Assembly: GCA_022496185.1 (NCBI GenBank)
Contig: WTXG01000494.1
Location: 1-18,288, forward strand
Source: Multifurca ochricompacta
Lineage: Eukaryota > Basidiomycota > Agaricomycetes > Russulales > Russulaceae
Length of the DNA stretch: 18,288 nt
Reading direction: 5' to 3'
Part shown: positions 8,033 through 18,288 of the stretch, piece by piece
Layout of the letters: each line of letters begins with the position of its first letter
Position numbering within the stretch: position 1 is the stretch's first letter
Made by a program: the position numbers and the translations under genes
The notes under the pieces: model-generated
The model's database searches: none
What the model was told of the DNA's origin: nothing
The model's input: only the letters and a program-made list of their open reading frames with translations

Positions 8033-8344
8033 AGATGAAACAGACACCCTTATATACTTCAGAAGGGATGGTCTGTGCACTGGGAATAAGTCCACAAGTG
8101 CCAGACAAAGTCCAAACAAATAAGCATGAGGGAGAAAGGCCATTGGCCATTACAGAAATCACATGTTACATGGTGCATCAGTCAGCTACTGCGGAATGTG
8201 AGAAGAAAAGTAATAATGATAATGTAAAAAGTCCGAAACTCCGGTATCTAATCTAATCTACAAAGTAGCTAATCTAATCACCTGATGCCTGAAGCATCAC
8301 TGAACATCTTCTGCATTCAACACTGTGGGTCACCTGTGAAAATG

Positions 8345-9106
8345 CGTGCAAGTTCTTTACTTGCATCGTGCATTTCGGATACCCAGCCCAGGACTTCCCG
8401 GACCAAGAAGATACACAACGCGTTCATTTGTGGCTGCTTAAGATCCCTCAATGACTCTTATTCTATGTTCAGAAGATTAAGATAATTCATTATTCCATTT
8501 TTATTTTATTATTCTGCTTTCAATTTTATACAAGCACAACTAAAATACAGTATACAGAGATGATTAGATAGGATGTTATAGAACATTGATGAAAAGCCTG
8601 TCAGATAACCACACAGAATGCAAAATAATTTGATGAACACATAGCAATTTGCAGGGGTAACCCCTGGGTAATTGTTTTGATACCTGGGTTACCCATAAAA
8701 TGAAACACGTGCAAGTTCTTTACTTGCATCACGCATTTCAGACATCTGGCCCAGGACATCCCAGTCAAGGAGATACACACTTGGACACAATGCGTTCATT
8801 TATGGCTACTCAAGATCCCTCAAAATTCCTATTTTATGTTCATAAGATTAAGATAATTTATTATTCCATTTTTATTTTATTATTCTGGTTTCAATTTTAT
8901 ACAAGCGTGACTGTTCTTTGTGTTTCTGTGCATTTCGGATAAGTGGCCTGGGCCATCCCAGTCAAGGAGATAAGCACTTGGACACAACACATTCATTTAT
9001 GGCTACTCAAGATCCCTCAAATATTGTTGGTTTATGTTCAGAAGATTAAAAGGATCCTTTATTTACATTATTATTTTATTATTCTGGTTTCATTTCATAC
9101 AAGTGC
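8345..9106. repeat. Three diverged copies of a roughly 200-bp unit
   Basis: Copy 1 is about 8345-8537, copy 2 about 8708-8908, copy 3 about 8906-9106. Shared blocks, in order: GCAAGTTCTTTACTTGCATC (copies 1 and 2), GCATTTCGGAT (copies 1 and 3), GATACACA (copies 1 and 2), TTCATTTATGGCTACTCAAG (copies 2 and 3), AAGATCCCTCAA, TTTATTTTATTATTCTG and TACAAG. Copies 2 and 3 are directly tandem; copy 1 is separated by 170 bp holding the inverted repeat at 8655-8694. After copy 3 a fragment of a fourth may begin (9101-9123). Open frames here are shadows of the repeat. Confidence 0.85.
8655..8694. repeat. GGGTAACCC inverted repeat
   Basis: GGGTAACCC at 8655-8663 and its reverse complement GGGTTACCC at 8686-8694, with inner GGTA/TACC pairing. 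It lies between copies 1 and 2 of the 200-bp unit. Confidence 0.6.
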
Positions 9107-9529
9107 AACTGTCCTTGTGCATTTAAGTCAACCTTCCTTAATAGGAAGGAGGTCAGACCACCATGCAATGCAATGTAGTTGCTGCCCCATGCAGCTTGTA
9201 GATACACGCAGGCCTTTTTTCAGTAAACTAATTTGATAATTAGATTATATTATAGTCTAAAGTAGTCTAGAGAGTATTTTAGATAGTGCCAGACTGGCAG
9301 AATTGGTCGCACATTGATAAAACAGGTGCATCATGATTTTCAAGAAGTGGATCACTGATAACACTTTTATTTTACATCACACTGTTAATCTGCTTTGATA
9401 TTTTATATAATAATACTAGAACATATTTAAAGATACCCTATAGCATACATCAGATGAGATCTTTTATTTTTGTGGCTGCAGATGTGTTTTATCTTAGAAT
9501 TTCTACTGATCTTGTCAATGCATGATTGG

Positions 9530-9645
9530 TGCCTATACCCACCAAACCCACTGTGCGGGTATGGGTTTCCATGGGTTGGGAGCCATATACCCATACCTGT
9601 ACCCAGCAAAACCCATGGCACTTACCCACACGGGTATGAAAACCC
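9530..9645. repeat. GGGTA/TACCC-rich inverted repeat
   Basis: Repeated ACCCA, TACCC and GGGTATGGGT units on both strands; for example GGGTATGGGTTTCCATGGGT (9558-9577) faces CCCATACC and AACCCATGG (9590-9617). Low-complexity hairpin-forming sequence of unknown origin. Confidence 0.55.
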
Positions 9646-9649
9646 TTGA

Positions 9650-11957
9650 CAATCACTAGTAATAAAGTTGATTTCAAAAAAAATTCTAAGGACTCAAATG
9701 CTCACTGCGTTGCTGTGGAATTTTAGCAATTAAGAGCACCTTGGATCTTATCCCCGCAACGTCGAGTGAGCAAGCAACAGAAGCATTGTTTGTGGCTAGC
9801 ATGGAGTTAGCGTGGAAAAGCAAAGCTTACATAATTATAATATATGCGTTGTTATTTTTGACACGAGTAATAATTCCACTTTATCTTGCAGGCAGCGGCT
9901 TTTCTTCTTCCGTTGATTCTAGGAATCGAAGCTATTTATTTTTTGACAGCGAACACTAGTGGAGCTGCCAATATACCGTTGGGACCGTGGACAGTAGTGG
10001 ACGCCCCTACAGGGTTAACACGAAACGAGCTACAACCGTGACTCTTGTCCTGGATCCCAAGCTAATCCCTACCCACCTTAATCCCCTAATATTAGTCCCG
10101 CTCCCGCTCCTGCTCTCCCTTCTTCGTCTCCTGCCATGCTCTTGTAGCTCCTTCTGCCTGCAGGACTCGGATACCCATACTAGTCTATCCATTTTCCATA
10201 CCGCAGACCCAATGTCATGCCCTGGTCCCTCGACACCATAACGGTGGGCAGCCTCGAGTGACTCCGATAAGTGCAGGTAGCTAATGTAACACATTGGTTC
10301 TATATAAACCTGCCAACATGCCGTCAACAATGCCCATTTCATGGGCGGGGCAGCTTGTTTGTCAAGATAACTCAATATTGGAGACGGCAATAACCCTCTG
10401 GTACAAACCGAGTCGCCCTTTTCCTCTTCTACTTGCTTCTTAATGCCTCTCACGTCCCTCAATCCGAAGCCCATCTCTTTCGCCTTGTTTTTTACGCGAG
10501 GCGCTTCAACATTCCATTTCTATGCGCAGAAAAATGTTCCTTACGTACCTCATGTAGCCGCCGTGACTTCTCCTTATAACGTGCTCTTAGGCCGGGAGGG
10601 GAGGGGGTGACCCACACGTAAATACTCCGCATTGTTTTTTCTAACGGTCACGTAAGGTATAAGTGTTGAAATTCCATGAAAGTGGGATGATACACAATTG
10701 ATGCGTCGTCGCACAACGGAAGCATGTCGATTGATCAGATCCACGGGATATCTAGCCAAAGGAGCATTCCAAGGTCGTCTGGTGGGGAAGATCTGTGCGT
10801 CGCCAAGTGGGTAACGAGATTCTTACTTACAGATAGTTGAGTTATTCCCATACATATTCATAGCGCCCCCCGCCGCGTTGCCAAATTGCTCTTACTACAT
10901 CCCTCACTGACATGGCTGTGGTTGTCCGTTAGGCGGGCCTGTGAACTCGGTAGTAAAGACGGTTCTTGACACCGGAAAAGCCGACAAACTGGAAAGAAAA
11001 GAATTTGAATAGGCGTTATAGAGTTTGCCTAAAGCTCCTGACCGGTTTTCATTTTCTCCGGTTCACTTCCAGAGGTTGGATAGTCGGGATGCTCAAGTTT
11101 CAATCAGATGTAGGCAAAGGGACTCACAGTGGTCAGAAAAAAGTTTGAATAATGCCCGCGGACCAGAATGGAGACTTCATCGTTCAATAAAGTTGATAAT
11201 GTGTTCCGTCATCAGGAGTGTACTATTTCAATTAAGATAGAACGAAAGAGTCCATGCAGCGGTGTCCAATATGCTCCCCTTGGGGGCATCATAATCATAC
11301 AGTTATATATACCTCCAATTTGTTCTCACACACGCAGTCTACGATCGCGGAAGCGATGTGCGAAGCTCATAGCGCTTAAGAAAAAGGGTATAGTTAATAG
11401 TAGTAGTATCACAGCATCATTTGGGTTGTTGGGAACTATTATGTGTTGTACGATCGCGAGACCATATGAATTTGAAGCGGAGAGAGAGATCCTGCGAGAG
11501 AGAGGAAGGGAGAAGGAAGGGTTCGATGATAACACTGAGACAGACAAATAGCCTTGCAAGTCTTGTTAGAAAAGGTGGTTTCTCGGACACTAGGTAGTAT
11601 TACTTATCCAATTAAAACTGCGCTCAACACCACATCCCGAGCAAAACCAACAGGCATTTTCATCTAATCTTGTCTTTGTGACACACGAGGAAGAGATGAA
11701 AGTGAAAACAGAAAGACCATCATGAAAATGTTAAGCCGGGCTGCTGGAATGATGGCTCATATGAGCAGTCATCACGCTTAAATAGTATTACAATGCATAC
11801 AGTATTGATTACAATAAAGTTACTGTTGATCTGAAATCAGAATTCTCTTAGGAACTAAAAAGTATATAAATACTTATGTAGAAAAACAATTAGGAAAGAG
11901 GGAGACACTGTACTCCGAGTCCCAAGGTGATCCTTGTGAAGAGACCTTCTGGATGAG
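9650..11957. other. Intergenic stretch, no gene supported
   Basis: Several short frames exist (the longest is 155 codons on the minus strand, 10007-10474, starting ATG and ending in an Arg/Ser-rich tail), but none shows a recognisable domain, and the Arg-rich part is the complement of CT-rich sequence. A TATA-like TCTATATAAAC is near 10300 (plus) and another near 11860. An AGAG-rich run lies at 11483-11520. Confidence 0.4.
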
Positions 11958-12245
11958 GTGTTTGTTACGTTCGAAGCTCGATCGTCTGGTCTCAAAAAAA
12001 GAAGTTCGGGTGTTTATATGTTCAAAGAAAAGAAATGGATTCCTGGATCTAAGGAGCTTCGTAGAGAATAAGGAGCTCAAGACTGTAGAACTATCGAAAT
12101 ACTAGACAAGCTTATATACAATGAAAAGGTATGGACATCATAGCATTTAAGGGCGCTACCACGGTCGAGACGAGTGGAGAAAGATGGAACAAGGAAAGAG
12201 AAAAAGAAAAAGAATGACATCATGTCGTACAAACGTAACAGTGTT
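11958..12245 (-). mobile_element. Solo LTR (LTR-D), 278 bp, with target duplication
   Basis: The LTR is 11963-12240, with perfect inverted ends TGTTACG and CGTAACA. It is flanked by a perfect 5-bp duplication GTGTT at 11958-11962 and 12241-12245. A minus-strand TATATAAG (12112-12118) gives the orientation. It is far shorter than the other LTRs here and shows no overall similarity to them beyond the terminal TGTTAC/GTAACA. The minus-strand open frame running through it (11874-12080) is accidental. Confidence 0.88.
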
Positions 12246-12644
12246 CGTCACACACAGGGAGACGTGTCAAAGTCAACCGTATCGGATTTAAAATCATCGT
12301 GACTAATTTAAAGTCGAGCTTTAAAGGCAAGGCAAGTTTGTAGGCGCTCGTACTATCGTCTACATCACTTGGGTCATCGTACGGTATATGAATCAAAATG
12401 CGGCTTAGACAAGAGACAAGAGCAACACAGAAAGCATAAAATGGGATGAGAAGAGACTATGATTGTGGATGTCATCAAGAGCTGGGAAGCGCAAGAGGGA
12501 AAAGGAAAAGAAAAAGGAAAGGCTTAGGGTTGAAATGGAGGGCAGAGAAGACGTTTAACGTCGACGAATGGGGGTATGGCTTAACATGGGCGCTCTGGTG
12601 GCTTGGCGCGGCCATCCACCCGCGCTTTCTCTTTCTCCTTTCAC
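12246..12644. other. Intergenic, 3' flank of the DUF6535 gene
   Basis: Purine-rich, with an AAAAGGAAAAG run near 12500 and no recognisable feature. It may hold the 3' UTR of the DUF6535 gene. Confidence 0.4.
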
Positions 12645-13657
12645 CTACTCCTTATGCGGTTTCTCGAGGTCAATAACCATTCGCGTCTCCAACGCTTCGT
12701 CGACGATTCCACGATCATAACCTCGCCTGAAACGGTTCCAATGGTCCTTGAAAGATTCCACAAAACAAAGGAGGATCGATACGAAGGCCATCGAAAAGTG
12801 CCAGTAATACCAACCGACGGTGGAAATTGGAGTGCTAAATGGGCAGGTTCGATCGACCCAAGGAGCGATGGTCAAAAAAAAGTACCCCGATCCAAGGGCT
12901 CCCTCGAAAATGGCGAGAAAGTAGAACACAGTCTTGCTGATCGGGTAAAAGAAAAAGAGAAGGCCCAAGGCGAAGAAAAACACTGAGACGTGGAGGAATG
13001 TTGGAGGTACCTCAACTGCAATGTGCATATAGTACCTCCGGACGCCGAGGAGCAAAAACGAACGGACTTTGGCCTTGTCTTCCGGCTTGTCTGACATGCG
13101 GGACACGGTCATATATCTGCGGGCGTACTGCTTCAATAACGTTGCAGTCATGGCAGATGAAATGCTAAGCCCCAGGCTCAGCAGCCACATGATATTGGAA
13201 CAGACAAAGAAGAAACTAGGAGAAAAGCCTGGGATGGGGAATGGTGGGACTTGCGTGCCATTCTCGGAGCCAGACACTTGTTGGGAAAGATCCGCGAGAA
13301 GACTTGTAGTCTGGTCGCCCGAATCAGGGGACAACCTTTTGTAGCTTTCAATGATAGCTGCTGTGGAAATAGCTGAGAAAAGACCAGTCTTCGATTTTGT
13401 CAGTGCGATAGTAAATGAAATGAGTAATTTAGCACTTACAAATACAAGGACACCGTCTGCGTCGTCTTTCCAGATGCTAGTCATGCGTTCATCGTATTCA
13501 TCTGCCCGTTTCATCCACTCAGACCAGTTTTGGTCTCCTATGATGGAGAAAGCCAATAAGTAGGGTGACATGACCATCTATCCAGCGGCGTACCGTCTCC
13601 AGGGTTTGGTGAATTGGGTTGAGATGGCTTACTCGACGAAGTATATGCGGAATACAT
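12645..13657 (-). CDS. DUF6535-domain membrane protein, three exons, 301 aa
   Basis: Proposed exons on the minus strand: 13657-13594, 13537-13440, 13388-12645 (stop TAG at 12647-12645). The start is the ATG at 13657, behind a CT-rich upstream tract. The N-terminus holds the family block NWSEWMKRADEYDERM, then IWKDDADGVLVF joined to TGLFSAI...IIESYK across intron 2 (first hydrophobic segment, about residues 48-68). Further membrane segments: about 117-138, 180-203, 207-230 and 246-266. The region around LLKQYARRYM is typical of DUF6535. The function of the family is unknown; many members come as lineage-specific paralogues in mushrooms. The protein ends about 35 residues after the last membrane segment, which may be short for the family, so a further 3' exon cannot be excluded. 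It is the only gene here I recognise with good confidence. Confidence 0.85.
13389..13439 (-). other. Intron 2 of the DUF6535 gene (51 nt, in frame)
   Basis: GTAAGT donor, CACTGAC branch-like sequence, CGAAG acceptor. Removing it joins DGVLVF to TGLFSAI, the continuous family motif. It is 17 codons long without a stop, so retention would keep the frame. Confidence 0.85.
13538..13593 (-). other. Intron 1 of the DUF6535 gene (56 nt)
   Basis: GTACGC at the 5' end and TCATAG at the 3' end. Splicing joins GGAGACG to GAGACC and gives ...NPGDGDQNWSEW. The donor is not ideal, but the size and frame fit. Confidence 0.65.
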
Positions 13658-14704
13658 TTCGTTGTGCACCAGTAATTCCGATATGAAGGGAGAAAGAAAG
13701 AGACGAAGTGACTTTGGGATGTGAGGTACTTTGAATGCGCATACCCACCTCTTATCATGATATATGGTGACCAAATGGATAGTGTGATAACTAAAAATAA
13801 TAACAACATAAGAAGTTGTCGAGAAGGATTTCGAGGGTTGATGGCACCACGCTGGATCAACATGGCTGAATCCTACGCGGATCCATAAACGCCCTCTATC
13901 GCGGACTCAGTTTACATTAATCTTTGGCAAATTAACAATATTAAACGTACATGCTGGTCGTTGAGCGGAGTGCTCGCTTTTTCTCTTTCTACCATAAGTC
14001 TCAACCAAGCAGCTGGCATCTTGCTTGACCTCCGGCTCATTAGTAGCTGATCCAGGAGTAGTCTCGTCCTTATTCCCCACCTTAAATTTGCGGATTTTTT
14101 CTTTAAAAAGTTATTAGGAGGTGGCTAGAGAGTCGACATGTATTAAAGACATGAAGTGAACTTGAGGCACGTAGCGCGGCGCGGACAGATCGAGAGAAAC
14201 AACACGAACAAACAATAAATAAATGGAGGTGCACGATCGGTGGGTGGTGAGGCGGACATGCTCCGTAACAGCAACTCCGTTCTCCACTTTCTTTTTTTAG
14301 GGATTATTGTTCGCCGTGCTGTTTTCATTTCTTGGTTTACCAGGTAGTATTCTGCGATATGAGATGGTGCAGAGGTAATCAGTTATCCCATAAGTCCATA
14401 CCATCATCCTTACATGTCATACGACAGCAGATGATACACCCTACTCTGTCATCATCATCAAGGAAAAACTCGCAACTCGCATCGGGTGAGTGTGTCGAAC
14501 ATTGTCTTTTTTTTTCGCCTGGAGACCTGATTGGCATTAGGAGTCACTAAGTCAATGCATAGTACACGAGGCAATGTATACCTCGACAGCCCCGCACCAT
14601 CAAGCACAGTAATATAACTAATCTTAGTAACTATATGATGCTTCGAGGGGTTCTCACGGAATGCACACAACTTGTTTGCAATCCTACCTCTCTGGGCCTA
14701 AACT
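13658..14704. other. Upstream region of the DUF6535 gene and intergenic DNA
   Basis: A CT-rich tract on the minus strand lies 20-50 bp upstream of the ATG (about 13680-13705), as in many basidiomycete promoters. No other gene is recognised; open frames are short and without domains. Confidence 0.4.
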
Positions 14705-14842
14705 ATGCTGCCCAACAACACCGCTTACCCTCCTGCTGCATGTGTATATTCTGCACAAACTGCAGTCACGACAGACGTTCAATTTACACGCTGGACCAAA
14801 ACTGACTACCTGACTACCATCGTGGTGCCCAACTATCTCTGA
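14705..14842 (+). CDS. Small ORF, 45 codons, unknown
   Basis: ATG at 14705, TGA at 14840-14842. The product has a varied, protein-like composition and ends RWTKTDYLTTIVVPNYL. No family is recognised. It could be a small gene, a last exon of something unseen, or chance. A G-rich run (14877-14898) follows. Confidence 0.2.
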   Translation: MLPNNTAYPPAACVYSAQTAVTTDVQFTRWTKTDYLTTIVVPNYL

Positions 14843-15877
14843 AACGAAAAGGCCGGAAGGCCGAACGGATGCGGAAGGGAGGGAGGGGAGGGGGGGGTTG
14901 TCGATTACATGTGCTCATTGATGTCATTTGGCTATATCACACACTGCTGACCTGACTATGGCTGCCGCGATGCTTGCTGAAATGACAATGGCAATGGCAA
15001 TTGATTTTGTATCCAAATAGCAAATGACTTCAACAAACACCTCAACTGAAATCATTACCAATACGTACTACTACTCTAATTCTTCGCAAGTTATTCATAT
15101 TACTCGTAATAGTTTTTTTTTTTTTTAAAAAAAAAAGAAAATGGATACGATCGGAAACAGCCCAACCAAAAGATAGTCGCTCTGCTGCTAAAGCTCGTAC
15201 GTAGTTCGATGACCCCTTTACAGACTCACCCTTGGCACACAGCAAAAAAAAAAAAGCTTATTACGGAATACGTGCCATGCAAAAATGGGGAAAAAGGGAG
15301 AGATAAAAAAGAAAACAGGATGAATAGGGAAGTGGTGAAGTCATAGAAAGGAAACGTAACACTTTCATGCACACATAACTTAGATAACAAGACAACAACA
15401 CGCCCGCGAACTGCTATCTTCCCTTGAAGGAAGAAGTCGAAAACATGATGACGATGACGATAAACCATTCCGATAGTTTTTTTGTCTCGTCTTGACTTTC
15501 ATGTCATTCTGATTGAAACTTCTCGACAACTCGACACTGCTGATTAAAAAGAAAAAAAATCAAAGGGCGCGGCGGTGATCACGTGTTAACGAAACAACCA
15601 GTTAGTAAGTGACCCTGTTACCCAGTATAAGTGGGGTCACATGAGATTTTTTTTTTGAAATCGATTTTATTTGCGCTTCTGGGCCAATGCCCAAATCGCG
15701 AGCTACTACTGACTACTGTATGGAGCACATGTGGAGCGTTGAAGTTAATCACAACAAGAGAAAAACCCAACAGGGGGAAACAGATTCAAGTGAGGGAGTG
15801 GGATGTGTGAAAGGAAGGGGGTAGAGAGCACAAGGCAAAAAAGAGAATCGGGTAAAGACTGGCAAAGATATTTTTAC
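14843..15877. other. Intergenic, homopolymer-rich
   Basis: Contains a T run directly followed by an A run (15112-15136), an A run (15244-15255) and a T run (15648-15656). No gene, RNA or complete mobile element was recognised. Confidence 0.4.
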
Positions 15878-16266
15878 CTAAGACCCCCGACTCGACCTAA
15901 TCCGGCTCGCGAGGTCGCTCCGACGAAAACGGCCTTGTGAAGGCCCGCGTGTAAACGTAAGCAAGTCCTCGACGTAAGGCTTGCGGTTAAAGAGGATGCG
16001 CCACTGAGGGGGGTCCCCAGGAAGGAGATGCAGGTCCTGGCGGCGGGCGGAGTAGAGGGGCCACATGAGATGTTGCTTTGCCTCCGTTGCGCGCGAGACT
16101 CACACAAAAATCACTTTTCACAGGGAACACCAATGCCCGGAGGAAGTGAGGGTGCGGAGCCAATCTGCGGTGAGTGCGAAGCAAAGTGTTCCCGAGACGA
16201 TAGAGGTAGAAAGATTAAGAGAGCGATGAAGGAGTCCCAGAGATAACTAAGACTTTGAAGGAGCAT
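15878..16266 (-). CDS. Possible exons of an unidentified gene
   Basis: Two minus-strand stretches read like protein. 16266-16111 starts MLLQSLSYLWDSFIALLIF (a hydrophobic segment), and its frame stays open upstream of the ATG. 16066-15878 contains LLPGDPPQWRILFNRKPY and ends at a TAG. They are in different frames and no convincing intron joins them; the only GT...AG found is about 39 nt. I do not recognise the family. It could be a decayed gene. Confidence 0.25.
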
Positions 16267-16731
16267 GTAGCGTGCTTGAACTGATGCGAATCTACTGCTT
16301 GCTGGTTCTGTTTGACCTTGAGCTCGATGTCGTCAAGAAGTTCTTTCGCACACAAAAAAAGAAGATAAAGAAGGAGAGAATTTGTTTTCTGCTTCTGGTG
16401 GCTCACTGGCTGGTCTACTACAAGCATTGTATGTACCTTTATATACTTGCAGAGAGACTTAGTTATGAAGCGGAAGAGGGTGAAATAGGATTGAAAGGAG
16501 ACAAATGAGATGATGCCAGGCAATAAAGGCGAAGATGATGTAGACGGAGAGGTAGAGAAAAGGTGAAGGAATGGACGGGCATGCGGCCCGGAATGCAAAT
16601 GTACTGATTACTGATAAAAGATATACTGATAAAGATATATGACACTAGATCGTAAGTGCTCTAATTCAGGGTTTTGCAATGAAAGAAAGAAGCGATAACT
16701 AGAGGTTTCGTGCTCAACGCCCGAGCCATCC
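16267..16731. other. Unassigned stretch, possible upstream part of the preceding signal
   Basis: On the minus strand a TATATAAAG lies near 16437-16445. A later open stretch containing ELLDDIELKVKQ (about 16340-16305) looks peptide-like but has no proven start or splice sites. Confidence 0.3.
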
Positions 16732-17800
16732 TTACAAGGGTGTTATAGATTGAGAAGCTAAATCAAACGAGGCTAGACAGTAGATCGTTCTACCACAAGT
16801 AGAAGTGGGTTGAGGGTTGAGGTTGATGAAGTAGCGCCTTCTTGCTAACATACCCGCCGAGACATCACGGAAAGTTGGGGGGAGGTACACCACTGGACAA
16901 GCTGTATATCTTTCGAGATTGTAGTTGCAATCGAAGAAGTGGGAGTTCCCAGCCAGGCAGCCGCCCGCTCTCAGGGAACAAGGACAACAGGTGCCGTAAC
17001 CTTTCCGCGCTCTTCTAGCTTGGGGGATTGGAAGGGGATTAGACGTCTCAGAAAAACATAGCTCCCTCTTAGGAATCTCGTGTAGGCATCTATTCTTGCT
17101 CTCTAGTCCAGACCCTCTCCCACCGACAAACTGGCAGTGGGCAGTTGGCACCAGTTGTGGATCAAATCGAACTGATTATGGCAAAAAAATTTTGTTCTTT
17201 TTCAACGCTCAAACTTTTTGAAATAAGGAAATATGCGGGAGGATTAAACCAAACGGGCCAATAAGATTTCCGTGTCCATAAAGTTCTCTTGAAAGTTCTG
17301 AGATCGAGAACGGCCCGACGTAGATGGGAACCATTGATGGATACACTGGTATTCCTTTGGGCTTGGTAGTTTCTCGACAAATGCATCCCCGGCCTTGGGG
17401 GTCGGACAAAAATATAGATCTGCCAGTGAAACGTATGCTTTGATTCGCAACCCGGCCAGAGGACAATCCACTAGTATTTGAGTCACAGTCCATTGGAAAG
17501 ATGCCATACGAACGTTTATCATTACTTGAACAACGCAACCAAACATGAATAAATTTGAACCTTGTGAGTAACCTTTCGCGCCTTCCACGAGATGGGTTTC
17601 TCGTAACCTTTTTGTCCAACACTCGGCCACCGCGTGATCGCAGTATCGTAATCAAAAACTGACTGATTCGGAAATCCCGTGACCTTCATACTCAATGTCC
17701 AAGATCCAAGTTTGTAGCACCGAGCTATTGGACTGGGAAAGCGACCAAGAGTTCCATTCCTGCCACAGCAGAATCCCAGCATCTGTTGGCGCAATCACTA
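16732..17800 (-). other. Weak multi-frame coding signal, unidentified
   Basis: Overlapping minus-strand frames of 90-148 codons switch over this stretch: around 17794-17580, 17655-17209 and 17151-16732, the last with a Cys-rich segment followed by a GTATGT donor-like site near 16855. This pattern could be a multi-exon gene with short introns or a decayed one. No domain was recognised, so exons are not assigned. Confidence 0.25.
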
Positions 17801-18184
17801 TGTGCGGTAATCGACGTCCGTTTGTTCGTTTACCGGCAGACTGGTCTGGCGTGCCTTATGCCAGGTCAGTCACGCTACGGTGTCCCAGATTCAATCCATA
17901 CAAAATATGAGTCATAGACACCATCGTCACCTTCTGCGGTTCTAACGGGAGAAGACTGTCTCATGGGCGGATATTTCATTGCATAAAATGCCTCGAAATA
18001 TGTCTTGCCTTTATTAGCCTTCTAAGGCCTTTGATACCTCGTTCAACACCTCTCCTATCATCTATTTGCCACATGCTTCGGCCTCTCTGTTTTTTTTGCG
18101 CTCCTCCCTGTTATATTTGAGAGGGCTTGGCTGCAGTTGGTCCCAGTACAATCCTTCCAATCGTCAACAGCGAAATATCCCCAG
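17801..18184 (+). promoter_or_regulatory. Possible promoter and 5' UTR of a gene leaving the window
   Basis: No coding feature is recognised in this stretch. A CT-rich tract lies at 18030-18110 and TTATATTTGA near 18110-18119, upstream of the ATG at 18185. Confidence 0.3.
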
Positions 18185-18288
18185 ATGGGTTTCTACGCTC
18201 GTGAGTCATTCATCGTCTGCGCTGACGAAACAAACCCTAAGGCAGTACTTCCTGTCCGTCTGTAGTGCCGTCCTCGCCGACGGTGTCT
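18185..18288 (+). CDS. Possible first exon of a plus-strand gene, cut by the window end
   Basis: ATG at 18185 opens a 16-nt exon (codons for MGFYA). It is followed by GTGAGT at 18201, a branch-like GCTGAC, and an acceptor CTGTAG ending at 18265, giving a 65-nt intron. The next exon (18266-18288) stays open to the edge. Without splicing the frame ends after 26 codons at the TAG 18263-18265. Tiny first exons are common in basidiomycete genes. The product cannot be guessed. Confidence 0.35.

Larger units (their letters stand above)
7470..8280. other. Intergenic or decayed repeat sequence without a recognisable gene
   Basis: No reading frame resembles a known protein. The minus strand has a TATA-like AGTATATAAGGG near 8050 and the short repeats listed below, so this may be a worn LTR or other element, but no ends or target duplication were found. 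Confidence 0.4.

Noticed and set aside
8164..8169. TGTTAC as a possible further LTR start
   Set aside because: No matching end with a 5-bp duplication was found.
9741..9959. 72-codon plus-strand frame with a hydrophobic stretch
   Set aside because: The hydrophobic part comes from AT-rich DNA that looks more like non-coding or intron sequence (ends TTGCAG); no family recognised.
10007..10474. 155-codon minus-strand frame with ATG
   Set aside because: No recognisable domain; the Arg-rich tail is the complement of a CT-rich tract, and nothing nearby supports a gene. Left as unproven.
11874..12080. 68-codon minus frame
   Set aside because: Crosses the boundary of the solo LTR 11963-12240; accidental.
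12603..13563. Plus-strand frames of 70-127 codons
   Set aside because: Antisense to the DUF6535 gene.
13519..13863. 114-codon minus frame upstream of and overlapping DUF6535 exon 1
   Set aside because: Different frame from the proposed exon 1 and composed of promoter-like CT-rich sequence; the spliced 13657 start explains the family N-terminus better.
15112..15136. T run followed by A run as a possible terminator
   Set aside because: Simple homopolymer with no GC stem; rho-independent terminators do not apply to a eukaryotic genome.
15356..15361. GTAACA as a possible LTR end
   Set aside because: No partner end or duplication; the hexamer is common by chance.
1..18288. CRISPR arrays, tRNA or rRNA genes, prokaryotic operons
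   Set aside because: No regularly spaced identical repeats, no tRNA box B with cloverleaf, and no rRNA motifs were seen; the content is fungal.

Overview
The window looks like a repeat-rich stretch of a basidiomycete (probably Agaricomycete, mushroom-type) genome. Three things point there: a multi-exon gene with the DUF6535 membrane domain that is common in Agaricomycetes, introns of about 50-65 nt with GT...AG ends, and a Ty3/gypsy retrotransposon whose RT/integrase motifs are of the type common in basidiomycete genomes. Family names come from motif recognition by eye; no database search was run.

Positions 1-7469 are a nest of LTR retrotransposons. The main one (element A, minus strand) enters from the left edge. 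Integrase, RNase H, RT and protease lie at 1-2787, the start of pol at 3694-3809, gag at 3799-5312, a primer-binding site at 5319-5329, and the 5' LTR at 5332-5923. It is dead: at least seven in-frame TGA codons, a missing ATG at gag, a frame slip after the zinc knuckle, and a 906-bp solo LTR of another family (LTR-B, 2788-3693, target duplication TCCTC) inserted between the start of pol and the protease. A second copy of the element-A LTR lies on the plus strand as a solo LTR (6049-6633, target duplication CAATA). Both element-A LTRs appear to sit inside an older LTR related to LTR-B (LTR-C, about 5924-7469).

Two mechanisms of element A can still be read. An 11-nt primer-binding site matches the presumed 5' end of its own transcript, as in the self-priming Tf1/sushi group. 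An A AAA AAG heptamer followed by a stop and a hairpin sits where gag meets pol, which suggests programmed -1 frameshifting.

Positions 7470-12640 hold no gene I can support. They contain short direct and inverted repeats (7870-8032), three diverged copies of a roughly 200-bp unit (8345-9106), GGGTA-type inverted repeats, and a complete 278-bp solo LTR (LTR-D, 11963-12240, target duplication GTGTT).

Positions 12645-13657 (minus) hold the one convincing host gene, a three-exon DUF6535 membrane protein of 301 residues. From there to the right edge is mostly intergenic sequence, with weak coding signals on the minus strand (15878-16266, 16732-17800), a 45-codon small ORF (14705-14842, plus), and what may be the first exon of a plus-strand gene leaving the window (from 18185).
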